64,000 nucleotides of DNA, taken from contig OY986972.1 of NCBI GenBank assembly GCA_963920575.1, positions 23,484,672 to 23,548,671 on the forward strand, written 5' to 3'. This DNA is from Narthecium ossifragum. Taxonomy: Eukaryota > Streptophyta > Magnoliopsida > Dioscoreales > Nartheciaceae. How positions within the stretch are numbered: position 1 is the stretch's first letter; every line of letters starts with the position of its first letter. Of this stretch, positions 33,285 through 43,597 are shown in pieces. The translations under genes and the position numbers were made by a program. The notes under the pieces were generated by a model. It was given only the letters and a program-made list of their open reading frames with translations, had not been told where the DNA came from and did no database searches.

Positions 33285-33740
33285 CTGCGGGATGGGGTTC
33301 GTCGAAGTACATGTCATGCATGATGTGTATCTGTAATTATGTAATTATTTAACTAGAAATAATCATTATAAAAAGCTCAAATCAGTGTGCTCTCCACACG
33401 CCTCAAATGCATTAAATATTAGAAATGCGACTTATTAGCGTGGTTCCACGCACCTAGCACGCGCTTTGATGACATTTGAGAATCTCTGGCCACGACCCGT
33501 GGTTTTGTTTGCCTGCCAAAGTGCATGTCATGCATGTGGTCTTGTGTGTATCTTTCTTTTATATTTGTCCTAGTAGAAATAATTAGCCATTATAAAAAGA
33601 TCTATTCAGTGTGCTGGCCACACGCCTCAAATGCATTAAATATTAGAAAGAAAGACTTATTAGGGTGGTTCCAACACGCTTTCATGACCTTCGTTGGATG
33701 CATGCATCTTTCAATATGTTACGTTTTTAGTAGGAATAAT
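33285..33740. repeat. Two ~215-bp tandem units, also present at 42300-42690
   Basis: Units share gaagtacatgtcatgcatg, cattataaaaag, cagtgtgct.gccacacgcctcaaatgcattaaatattagaaa and tagg.tggttcca. The same order in the same orientation recurs at 42300-42690. Upstream of peroxidase gene 3; no coding content. Confidence 0.8.
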
Positions 33741-34494
33741 AATCACTAGTTGGCGCCAGCTGCTTCCATCCAAGTTGCATCACTTGGAAACTTCTAACTC
33801 TGATTCGATGACTTCAGAAAACAGAGACTATTAGCACTCAGGTAAGGTGGTTTTCACTTCACAGCTTAACTCAGTTTTGCGAGCATCATTTTTCTTTAAC
33901 AAGTTTTGAGTTTTCGTTGTTTATTATAATTTATTATAATATATATATATATAAAATATTTTATTATAATATATTCAGATTGATTATATCGAATATGTTA
34001 TTTAGAAATTAAAGTTATTCTTACTTTTCAACCGAACATCACATATTGAATAACTTTATCCCACTACTTATCTCAGTATACTAATCACTATTCTTTCTGA
34101 ATCCAAAATAATCTATTCTACAATTAAACGTACCGTAGAGTTTCTCAGTATCTTAAGAAAGTTAGTACACCATTATCTGCTGGGAACGTTCAACATAGAA
34201 TAAGATACAAGCAGTAAAGAAGCATGCCTACACAAGATCTAAGCAATGGAGTCGGTGAAATGGTGATAGCTTTTCACATATACATGCATCGTAGGAGCCA
34301 GATCTAGAAACCACCACACATTTGAATACCTGAATACCTTTGCTTGAGAACGTTACCGACGATCTGGTGGGCCATATGATATATATATATATCTCGTCTC
34401 CTGCACAACTTTTGACTATCAAAAGAAGATTACAATTCTCTACCTTTTAAACAATAAAAATACTTTAATGCGCTGGAGTTCATGTTGGAAGGCC
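33741..34494. other. Upstream region of peroxidase gene 3
   Basis: AT-rich with (TA)n at 33941-33954 and 34378-34392. No other gene seen. Confidence 0.5.
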
Positions 34495-34504
34495 TATATA
34501 TATA
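34495..34504 (+). promoter_or_regulatory. TATA box of peroxidase gene 3
   Basis: tatatatata run about 95-105 bp upstream of the ATG at 34599. Confidence 0.5.
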
Positions 34505-34598
34505 GCTACTTACCTAGCATTCAAGGACACGAGAAGTAGAGGCTTGCTAGTTGATTGGGTTTTAATAAGGAAGTGTGAGAAAGAGTCAAGTGTTCAGC

Positions 34599-35844
34599 AT
34601 GAATGGTACTGTGATCTTAGCTCTGTTGTGCTTATTAGGTTGCGTTCGAGCTGATTTGAAGCTGGGGTTCTATAACAAGAGTTGTCCAAATGCGGAGAAG
34701 ATAGTCTTCGACTACGTTAACGAGCACATCGCCCATAATCCATCTCTCACTGCCGCTCTTCTTAGATTGCACTTCCATGACTGCTTTGTTAGAGTATGTA
34801 TTGTATCCTCGATCCTTCCTATCAGCTTAAAGTACTCCATAAGTCAAGATCTTGTGTTGATTCGTTTAATTTCAGGGCTGCGATGCGTCTATTTTGATCA
34901 ACTCGACAAGCAAAAATCAAGCAGAAAAAGCAGCGCCGCCCAATCTCAGCCTTCGTGGCTTCAGCTTCATCGACGGCGTCAAGAGCGTGTTGGAGAAAGA
35001 GTGCCCTGGGATAGTCTCTTGTGCAGATATTACTGCCTTGGTTGCAAGAGACTCTGTTTTAGTTACAGTAAGAAGCATATACTTTTCTTTGATTCATATA
35101 AGAAAAATGGTGGTTTTCATTGCATTTAATTAGTACATGTCTAATTTGAAGCTGTTCTTGACACAATAGGGTGGTCCATTCTGGGAGGTGCCAACTGGAC
35201 GTAGAGATGGCCTGATTTCTAATGCCACTGAAGCCATCAACAACATCCCTGCACAAACGTTAAATTTTGGTGATCTCAAAACATCATTTGCCAGAAAAAA
35301 TCTAGATGTAACTGATCTAATTTTACTATCTGGTAAGAAGCAGACAATATATATAATTCATGATGGCTATTTTTGAAACAAATGAAGATTTGAAGGTAAA
35401 ACTTAATTTGAATTACATACATGATCAGGGGCTCACACCATCGGCACCACTGACTGCTCGAAGTTCAGCAACCGTCTCTACAACTTCACTGGAAAAGGCG
35501 ACCAAGATCCGTCCCTCGATAGGTTCTACGCTGCGAATCTGAAGAAGAACAAGTGCAAGGTCCCTACCGACAACACAACCACAGTCGAAATGGATCCCGG
35601 GAGCTCCAGAACCTTTGATCTCGGATACTACAAGAACTTGCTCAAGAGAAGAGGCCTCTTTCAATCTGATGCGGCACTTATCACGGATGCCGCCACCAAG
35701 GCTGCCATCGTTAAGCTCGTCGAGAGCCCGCTGGAAGTGTTCTTCAAAGAATTCGCTTTGTCAATGCAGAAGATGGGCAGGGTTGAGGTGAAGACCGGGA
35801 AAGAAGGTCAGATCAGGAAGCATTGTGCTGTTGTGAATAGCTAG
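34599..35844 (+). CDS. Class III secretory peroxidase, gene 3
   Basis: Secreted haem peroxidase, more diverged than genes 1 and 2. Exons 34599-34793, 34876-35067, 35170-35332 and 35429-35844 give 321 residues. A short signal peptide ends near residue 18 (CVRA). Arg56 and His60 (LRLHFHDCF) are distal-site residues; His186 in GAHTIG is the proximal ligand. Cysteines SCP, HDC, GCD, ECPG, SCAD, TDC, NKCK and KHC are all present. It reads EKAAPPN where many members have EKDAPPN. Intron positions are the classical three. A GTG-started extension of the frame (34575) exists but the first ATG is 34599. The body resembles the PNLSLRGF...ALVARDSV type of monocot peroxidase-1/3-like proteins. Confidence 0.93.
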
Positions 35845-36174
35845 TTGGTCTCTTTTTGGTTTCAGGGTTTTGATTGCTTGGTTTGTTGTTGAAGTAATGT
35901 AAGAAAACAGTGGGATGGTTTGATTGCTTTCTCTCTGTGATCTTGAAGATGAGAGTAATAAGCAGTTGAGTTGTTTGACTGTTCTTTTTATGTGATTAGT
36001 CAAATTAGGGAATACTGTAGTGGGCTTGATCGACTCATTTTTTTTCAGTGTAATCTGTAAGTGAGAATAAATAAGCAGTAGAATTGTATGACTGCTTTCT
36101 GCAGGTGATTAATTATTTTGAAATTATCCTCTTCAAATGTGCCTATTTTTGTATTTCACACATTCGGACATACC
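35845..36174. other. 3' flank of gene 3 with diverged tandem repeats
   Basis: Units resembling gattgctttct..gtga...gagaataagcagt.gagttgt.tgactg recur at about 35920, 35975 and 36085. They are probably duplicated 3' UTR sequence. Confidence 0.5.
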
Positions 36175-37857
36175 GTTTCTCAAATTCAATATTCACATTC
36201 ACGTGTGAATAGAAGTAAATGGCAAATCAAGGTAAAAAGAAAAAGTGAGTAAAGAGGTGTACGTTGGTCTAGAATGAAAGGTAAGAGTCACTCTGATTAG
36301 CCAAGGAGACCGCCAATCATCTAATTGAGATTTCATATGAGATTCAAATGGCTAACAGCCATCAACAAAACTGGCGCAGGGTAAACGTGGCCTCTTTATG
36401 GGAGAGACAACCAGACTCTCTATGGGAGAGACAAACCAGAATTCTCAAGGGGAGAAAACAAAACCCTAACTTTCATTAATCATCAAAACTGACTCTTTAC
36501 AAACCATAGGCCTCCTTTTATAGGTTTTAAGGAAAGACCAACTCAACTAAAACATGGACTCAACCATCCAATCCTAATCCAAGTCCTAAAAGCTGGAATT
36601 AAATCCGGAATTTAAAAAAAAGGAGAAATCCTACTCAAACTAGGAATTTGTCAAAAATAGAATCCGATAAAACTGCCAAAAAAGAAAAGTTTTCACTAAA
36701 ACTGATTTTTAGATCAAAAGGAGACGGAATTTGGCGATTCGACAAGCCGTCATGGAGAGATCAAAGATCTCCCATGATAAATGACGGGCTCGTCGACCCG
36801 GTCGTTTCGACTGGTCATACGCCCCGATCGGACGGTCGGATCAAAAGTTACGGCCATCCAAAGGTCTCAGTCGCCCGGATTTTATCCTGCATCAAAAACC
36901 TCAGAGAAAAGATGCAGGCAAGTCATCCTTGGCTACCAAAGGCACTCTTAAGTTCATCCCAGGACCTCACCTCTGCTCTTTTCTTTAATTGGTGGAATGG
37001 CATTGAAGAAGTGCAGGTCTAGCATGGAAGTTAAAGAGTCACTCAGACTAGCCAAGGAGGCTGCCCAGGATCCACATTGAGCTGTCACATGACTAATAGG
37101 TCAGATAGAGGATGTAGGCAACTCATCCTTGGCTAACAAAGCCACCCTTAACTCCATCCAAGACCTCACCTCTGTTCTTGGATCACTGTTTTCAGGAGAT
37201 GCAAACCTAGGATGGCACACAAGAACCTCTCTGACTAGCCAAGGAGACTGCCTACAATTTGCATTAAGCTTTCGAGTATGAAAAATAACACATTCGAGTC
37301 ATTTTCGAAACCTCGAACTGGATGCAGGCACGTCATCCTTGGCTACCAGAGGCACTCTTGAGTTCATCCCAGGCCTCACTTCTGCTACATTAAATCTCAA
37401 TGCTGAGATGCTAATGCTCGCTTCTCATCGCTCTATTTATAGGACCATGTTGCCTTATCCACAACTTCCCTTTTTCCTCGTGATCTATCTTAGCTGCCTC
37501 TCCCTTCTGAATGGCATATATTCTGAGCATATGGAAAGGGCTGATGACCATGGCGAAATCCATGTCGCTTTCTAGTTTTGGAACAGTGGTCGGAAGTGGT
37601 GAGAGAATGTCAATGAATAGATTGCAAGGAGGGAGAGAGAGACACGGCAATCTTGCGATGGACTTCTACATAGCATAAAATTCATAATGAAGCAACTTGT
37701 GTTGAGTTGGAAACCTTCTTTTCCTTCAATTATCTCATGCTCTGACTATAGCTTATCCTCTTTGATATTCCAGAGGATTTTGAGGATGCCTGTAAATGAA
37801 AAGATGCTTAAAAAGAACTTATAAAAGCAATGATTTTTTCTTAAGATAAGTACCATA
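36175..37857. repeat. Segmental duplication, copy A
   Basis: Collinear with 58215-60105. Shared landmarks include gagtcactctgattagccaaggaga, gatgcaggcaagtcatccttggctacca, cgctctatttatagg, catatggaaagggctgatgacc, gacttctacatagcataaaattcat and aaaagcaatgattttttcttaagataagta. It holds three internal ~200-bp tandem units starting near 36911, 37109 and 37321. Copy A has a ~520-bp insertion that copy B lacks. Confidence 0.9.
36368..36893. mobile_element. Insertion in duplication copy A, solo-LTR-like
   Basis: Copy B reads straight through as catcaacaaaacctcgg. Copy A is interrupted between catcaacaaaa and catcaaaaacctcag, which look like a target duplication differing by one indel. The insert starts ctggcgcagggtaaac and ends ttttatcctg. 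It includes repeated tatgggagagacaa.ccag and a ttttataggtttt promoter-like segment. Small size and the lack of a frame suggest a TRIM or short solo LTR. Confidence 0.6.
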
Positions 37858-38804
37858 GATGATGAAAGATAATATTGGGTCTAACATGTGTACAAAATTT
37901 AGTAAAAGGGAGGACCTGACAAGAATTTTCGGCATTGTAAGCAGATTCTTCTTGTTCTTCTTTTTTCTTGATGCAGTGTGTAAAGATGCTTATTGTCTTA
38001 TTGAGATCAAAAGGCAGAGAGTGTTGGCGTTGCGAGACATGCTCACCATTCGACACGACCTCCTTGGTGGCCATGGATTGAGGTTGAACTTTGAAAGCGC
38101 AAGAACCTACAACAATATTTGTGCATATCTGCCTAGAAAACATGATGCACATTCGTACAGGAGAATAAAGGCAATTCAAGAAGAAGCATGTACATGAGCT
38201 CATAGCCTCGCCTCTCTGTATTGGCTTTTGAAATCCAATTGTTATTTTTTTTTTGAAGGAAGAAGTATAAACTTACTAGCACTTATCTCTGTCTGTATAT
38301 AACTTCACTTTTATGATTAAAAACATTCATAACAGAGAACTATGAAAATGGTTTACTAGGGTGTTATTTGTTTCTGCAGTTCATCTCTCTCTCCGGCAAA
38401 CTGGATTCAGAGAGGAATAAATTTCTGGCAAAAGGACAATTGCTACAGTTTCACATATCATAGCAGTATTCATACATTTCAATCACTTGTACACATTAAA
38501 GAATATGACACAATTACAAGCATCAGTACTGGTTCTTGAAGAGAGAGTATAAAAAGATAGAGCAGCTATGTTTGCTGAATGGTATTCTTTCTTGATGAGA
38601 AAATTCAGAGGATTTCATTGATTTAAATAAGAAAATTACATATGCTTGTAGAAATCTAAAATATGGCAGGACATTGTTGTGCATAGAGGCTAATTAGGTG
38701 GGATTTATATGCATGCATGCTGTTATTGCTTTTTCATGAGTGAGTAGCTTGATTGCTGGACTTGATTGCTGAAGATGCTCCCTTAACAGTTCTAAGAGTT
38801 AAGT
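37858..38804. other. Unassigned stretch beyond the duplication
   Basis: An open frame of 112 codons (37859-38197 +) and a 120-codon frame opposite it have no motif I recognise. The sequence is unlike the peroxidases and transposons here. 38210-38800 is AT-rich 3' flank of gene 4. Confidence 0.4.
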
Positions 38805-40107
38805 TTAAGTGCCGTCATTTGCTTTTCGACAGTTGAGCCTAATCTCTCCCCTTGTTCTCGTAAGCACACCAACACCGCCTAGTTTGATCATGGACTTCGC
38901 AAATTGATCCATAAAAAGGCTGTTGTTGTTCGCATATTGTATTGCCAAGTTCTTTGCGACGTCTATTGAGGCCATGTCTTGATCTGACTGCAGGACAGCC
39001 TTGTTGCTGAGGATGCCGCGATAGAATGAGCCATCTAGAGTGAATGGCGACGCTGTTGCTTGATTGATGAACACGATGTGGTCCTGACTTACATTAGTTG
39101 CCAGCACCAGTTCAGGTGGGCACTTCTGCTTGAGGGCGACGAGCAAGCTAGGATCAATTCGAGGATCAGACGACATGGATCCCCGAAAATTGTATAGCCT
39201 GTCGAGGAAGAAGACGCAGTGGCAAATTCCGATACTATGAGCTCCTGCAGCCGAAACAGTATGACAAAAAAAAAAATCAGAACTTGCCTTGGCAATTTAT
39301 TAGTAGCGAACCATGCATGCTGAGAACTAACAAGCTCAAGAACTCTATGATCAACAAACAAATAGAGTATAACAACTATAGTTCTCGTAAGCATCAAGAT
39401 ACTCAAATCTGCAAAGTTCTAAAGCAAAATAGAAGATGATCAGAGTGAAAGTCACATTAATTTCGAGATATACTCACCAAGCAACGTAACGAGATCCACA
39501 ACATCAAGGTGGATGTTCTGAAAGGAAGCCAGAATAGCACTAAAAGGGAAAGTAGGGCCTGGAAGATGCACACTAAACATGTTCGAAACAAGCGAATCCC
39601 TCCTCCCAAGAGGAATAGCATACACTGGGCCGCCGGACAACGCCACTCCGTCTCTCGTCGCCAATGCCACTATATCAGCACAAGAAACAACCCCCCTGCA
39701 CTCATTCTCCACCGCCTCCTTTATTTCGTCGATCACCTCGAACCCTCTCAGTGTCAGGTTAGGAGGAGCCTCCTTCTGTGCAATATTGTCATCAGTGCTG
39801 TCCAGGAGCACTGAAGCATCACAACCCTGCACCATGAAAGGACTCTCAACAACCATAGAAGCCTGACATAGTTACATCAATGGCAGAACAGACAGTGAAG
39901 AAGGCTTACAGTATTAAAGCAGTCATGGAAGTGGAGACGGAGGAGGCCAGCACCAATGGAAGGGTCCTGAATGAAATGCTTCTGAACAACATCCCTGACA
40001 ATGGTTTCAGCTCTAGGGCATGAGTTCCTATAAAAGTTGATTTGTAGGGAGAGAGCACTGCTAATAGCTTGAGCAAAGAGGAGGGTTAGGAACAGAGCTG
40101 CTGCCAT
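38805..40107 (-). CDS. Class III secretory peroxidase, gene 4
   Basis: Secreted haem peroxidase on the minus strand. Three exons are inferred: 40107-39910, 39826-39478 and 39244-38805, total 328 residues. Signal peptide is about residues 1-18 (MAAALFLTLLFAQAISSA). Arg57 and His61 (LRLHFHDCF) are distal; His185 in GAHSIG is proximal; eight family cysteines are present (SCP, HDC, GCD, ECRG, SCAD, CHC, QKC, LNC). The classical second intron is missing: the frame runs from GCDASVLL through RDGVALSGGPVYAIPLGRRD to LVTLLG. The usual FV(Q/R)G junction after HDC reads FNTG. The start at 40107 is preferred over the in-frame ATG at 40203 because a TATA-like box lies between them. It belongs to a different subfamily from genes 1-3. 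Confidence 0.9.
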
Positions 40108-40169
40108 TAGCACACAAAGGGAAGCTTGTGCTCTTTGTCGTGAGATTAGGAGAAGATTAATTGGTACTG

Positions 40170-40177
40170 TATATATT
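40170..40177 (-). promoter_or_regulatory. TATA-like box of peroxidase gene 4
   Basis: The minus strand reads caatatatacag about 65 bp upstream of the chosen ATG (40107). Confidence 0.45.
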
Positions 40178-40785
40178 GCAGTATTTAGGTTCATTAACTC
40201 CACTGCAGTAATCCTTTAGAAGAAGCTTTGTACTGCTCTGGATTGCTTACACTTCTGGTGTTGTTGGTATTCTAAATTCCAGTTGTAACTACGTGTGATC
40301 TAGTGAGTCTGCACATGCACGGCCTCTTTTTACTATTTTGCTTACACTTCTGGTTGAGAACTTTATTGATGATTCATTGACTGTGGTGTAGCGGCTAAGA
40401 TTTGTAATCTCTTGTGTGAGGTTTATGATTCAAAACTTTCGTGTGAGAAATTTGTGATTTTACGGGTATTTCCCCACGGCTCAATTATATTAAAATAAAG
40501 AAAACCCAAGATGAGGTCTCCATCTACCCATAAAAAGCTCATCTACGTTATAAGATCATGTAATAGTTACTTTTATAACTCAAATTATGACTCATCATGT
40601 GACTCATAAAATTATACACACGTGACATAAAATTATAACTAAATAATAATAAAAAAAGATGATAGTGGGTTGATGTGGCGTAAGTTATTATAGAGATAGA
40701 GGGAGAGAGAGAGGAGAAAAAAAAAGAGGAGGGTGAGCAGTTAACCGTGACAGGTGACAAGGGCTCATCATCTAGTAATAATATA
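40178..40785. other. Upstream region of gene 4
   Basis: No gene. A purine-rich stretch lies at 40688-40730. aataatata at 40777-40785 is the left target duplication of the following element. Confidence 0.5.
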
Positions 40786-41744
40786 GGGATTTTTGCATTC
40801 CGGTACCATGCACTTTCCCAGAAATGCAGTTTGGTACCACCAGATTTGGGATTTGCAATTTGATACCATCAAGTTATAAATTAAGTGCAATTTAGTTCTG
40901 ACCCTGACTCCGTTATTATTATTTGACGGAAAACCGCTCACGTGCGCTCACGTGAGCGGTTTTTCACGGTTTCCTTCCGCGATTGGGGTTTTGCAAGGTT
41001 TTCGCCGCCACCGTTGTAATCAAACCCCGGTGGCCTCGGCGCTGCCTCTGGACACGGGGCGCCGGTCATCTCCCTCAACCTCTGATCAAACTCCTCACTG
41101 TTCCTCAGCGAGTTGAGCACCACGAGCCCACCCAAGAGTTTCTCATTAAAAAAGATAGCCGAGACAGAGGAGCTCCCTGCCCGCTCCACCAGCTCTGCCT
41201 CCCGCTCCGGGAACACATCCACGTTAATCTCGACGTACGGCAAGCTCCTCTCCCGGAAGAACGATCGCACCGCGCCGCAATCCCGGTAGTTCGATCTCGA
41301 GAAAAAGCTCACCCGCCCCTTGATACCCCCAACGCCATTCTCCTCCTCGTCTTTAAGCAGCACGGTGACCTTGAGCCCAGAGAGTTGAAACTCCTTGACG
41401 CCTATTTCGCCCTCACGGAAGGACGAGATCCACTTCCCGATTGCCGACGACAAGCTATTGCCTCTATCGCGGAGGTACTTCGTAATAGAAGAGACATCAA
41501 CGGAGGAGTGTTCGGAGACGGAGCGCTGGAGGGGGTACAAGTCCTTGGATTCGATTGACCTCGCCTTTGATAGACCGCGCGGCGCCTCCGGCCGCGGGAG
41601 GTGTGACGGCGGTCGGACCACCGCGTCGCCGTCGCCCATCGGGCGTTCCCCATCGTCGATCCTAGTATCGACGGCGACGACGGATGGCGTGATGGTGGAT
41701 TCATCCGAAAGGGGGACGCTGTGGAGGTCTTCTTCTCCCATTGC

Positions 41745-41800
<56 letters not shown>

Positions 41801-42296
41801 TTGGGCGGAAGGGTCGGAGACAAGAGCTGAGAGATAGGCGAGTTTTACTGGAATAGCGCGGGGATTACTTTATGGACAAGGATATCGGAACCATCCGATC
41901 GGAAACGGTCAAATATATATCTTTAGAATTCTCCAGCTTGTTTTGGATTGCTTCTCCTCTCTGCCGACTTGGACCGCTCTTGGTCGCCGGCGAGCATGAT
42001 TCCAGAAGAAGAAGAAGAAGAAGAAGAAGAAGAAGGAGGAGGTGGCTGGGGAACGGAAATAAAAACAGAGGAGGAGGAGGCTTTCTCTCTCTTACGTCAG
42101 CAAGTCGGTCAAAATGTATGAAACCGGTCAAAATTAGACATATAATTGTTTGCCGTCAAATTAATGGAACGACGTCGGGGGTCTGTATTAAAGTGCATAA
42201 ATATATAAGTTAGATGTATCAAATTGTAAATCCCAAACCTGGAGATATCAAACTGTATTTCTGGAAAAGTGCATGGTACCGGAATACAAAAATCCC
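40786..42296. mobile_element. Pack-MULE-like element carrying a glutaredoxin-domain gene fragment
   Basis: Left end gggatttttgcattccggtaccatgcactttcccagaaatgcagtttg and the reverse complement of the right end agree over about 115 bp. A perfect 9-bp duplication aataatata flanks it (40777-40785, 42297-42305), the expected Mutator-type length. It carries the N-terminal half of a host gene on the minus strand together with what looks like its 5' UTR, including a long (GA)n/(TC)n tract (41745-41796) and (GAA)n (42003-42034). Confidence 0.92.
40938..41741 (-). CDS. Captured, truncated glutaredoxin-domain protein
   Basis: 267-codon intact frame. About residues 1-110 are low-complexity leader with IESKDLYPLQRSVSEH and GKWISSFREGE. 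About residues 140-215 form a glutaredoxin-like fold: GRVSFFSRSNYRDCGAVRSF, YVEINVDVFPERE, AIFFNEKLLGGLVVLNSLRNS. The architecture matches the N-terminus of plant proteins with glutaredoxin, DEP and DUF547 domains; the DEP and DUF547 parts are absent. The active-site CxxC equivalent reads YRDC, so the first Cys is lost, and the position where the family usually has a cis-Pro (VPQIFF) reads VSAIFF. Redox activity is therefore unlikely. The last ~35 residues run into element sequence near the hairpin at 40931. It may be transcribed from its captured promoter, but nothing shows that it is translated. Confidence 0.75.
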   Translation of the reverse strand: MGEEDLHSVPLSDESTITPSVVAVDTRIDDGERPMGDGDAVVRPPSHLPRPEAPRGLSKARSIESKDLYPLQRSVSEHSSVDVSSITKYLRDRGNSLSSAIGKWISSFREGEIGVKEFQLSGLKVTVLLKDEEENGVGGIKGRVSFFSRSNYRDCGAVRSFFRERSLPYVEINVDVFPEREAELVERAGSSSVSAIFFNEKLLGGLVVLNSLRNSEEFDQRLREMTGAPCPEAAPRPPGFDYNGGGENLAKPQSRKETVKNRSRERT

Positions 42297-42299
42297 AAT

Positions 42300-42690
42300 A
42301 ATATAATATCAGTGTGCTCCCCTCCCCAGACGTCTCAATTGCATTAAATATAAGAAACAAGACTATTATGTGGCTTGTTCCACGCGCCGGCCATGTGGTT
42401 TGGTTGGCCGAAGTACATGTCATGTGTATCCTTAGTTACATTTATCATCATTATAATAAGCTAAAATCAGTGTGCTCGCCACACGCCTCGAATGCATTTA
42501 AATATTAGAAAGGTCGACTTCTTAGGCTGGTTCCACGCACCAAGAACACGCCTCGATAATATTTTAGAGAATCTCTGGCCATGTGGCTTGGTTTGCTAAA
42601 GTACGTGTCATGCATGTGTATCTTTCTTCTTTCCTTGCAGTAGGAATGATCATTTGTTGGCGCATTGTTCCCATCCAAGCTAGGAATCTG
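42300..42690. repeat. Second locus of the ~215-bp tandem units
   Basis: Two units matching 33285-33740 in the same orientation, ending agtaggaatgatcatttgttggcgc...ttcccatccaagct as at 33728-33775. The Pack-MULE has inserted at its left edge. Confidence 0.8.
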
Positions 42691-42765
42691 ATCCCATGAT
42701 CAATTCCATAGAACAACACGTGGAGTGCTATTATTCCACTCAGCTACTCAAGTGGTTGCGCGCCG

Positions 42766-43312
42766 GTAGCGATGGCAACGTATCCGTCCCGCACTCCTCC
42801 GTTCATATCCGTATCGCCCGTCCATGCAACGATAATGAGGATCGCGGAACATAATCGTCTCCACGGGTATGTGAATATTACTCGTAATCTACAGTTATTT
42901 ATAAAATCTAAAAAAAATCATTTAATCTCTAAGATTTAAATCTAAATTCACCAAACTATCATCAATATTTAGTCTCTAAAATCTAGATTCACCAAAAAAT
43001 CATCAGTATTTAGTCTGTATTAGAATATTATTATAAAAATAGACTCTCTAAAATCCATCAAACCAACATTCAAAAACCAATATATAAGGGGTATTTTTAT
43101 AATAAAGACGGGGCGGGGCGGATATGCAGGGTGGGGCGAATAGCGGGGCGGATATTACCCAATATCATAATCCGCCCTGTACCCGTACGGATTTTAATTT
43201 TGTAAACCATACCCGTATCCACGGGTAAAAGATCTATACCATACCCGTCCCTATCGGTGCGGATCAACTCGATTATCCAGTGATACAGTCAATTTTGCCA
43301 TCTCGGTGATAG
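42766..43312. mobile_element. Probable non-autonomous hAT-like element (cgatggcaa...ttgccatct)
   Basis: Left end ggtagcgatggcaacgtatccgtccc and right end caattttgccatctcgg are short imperfect inverted repeats. The interior alternates cgggtac/gtacccgt-type degenerate repeats (ggggcggatatgcaggg, atacccgtatccacggg), a pattern common in plant non-autonomous elements. No target duplication was confirmed. Confidence 0.45.
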
Positions 43313-43397
43313 ATAAGTTTACAACGTGATGAAGTAAAAAAAAAAATCATAGTGTCAGGCGGCTATCTCTCTTTCCCTCCTCTCCCCTGTCTCAGCT

Positions 43398-43597
43398 NNN
43401 NNNNNNNNNNNNNNNNNNNNNNNNNNNNNNNNNNNNNNNNNNNNNNNNNNNNNNNNNNNNNNNNNNNNNNNNNNNNNNNNNNNNNNNNNNNNNNNNNNNN
43501 NNNNNNNNNNNNNNNNNNNNNNNNNNNNNNNNNNNNNNNNNNNNNNNNNNNNNNNNNNNNNNNNNNNNNNNNNNNNNNNNNNNNNNNNNNNNNNNNN
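43398..43597. other. Assembly gap (200 N)
   Basis: Exactly 200 N, probably a fixed-size scaffold gap, so the true distance is unknown. Open frames across it are artefacts. Confidence 0.98.

Noticed and set aside
40108..40203. Upstream ATG as start of peroxidase gene 4
   Set aside because: A TATA-like box lies between it and the preferred ATG, and the signal peptide begins at the latter.
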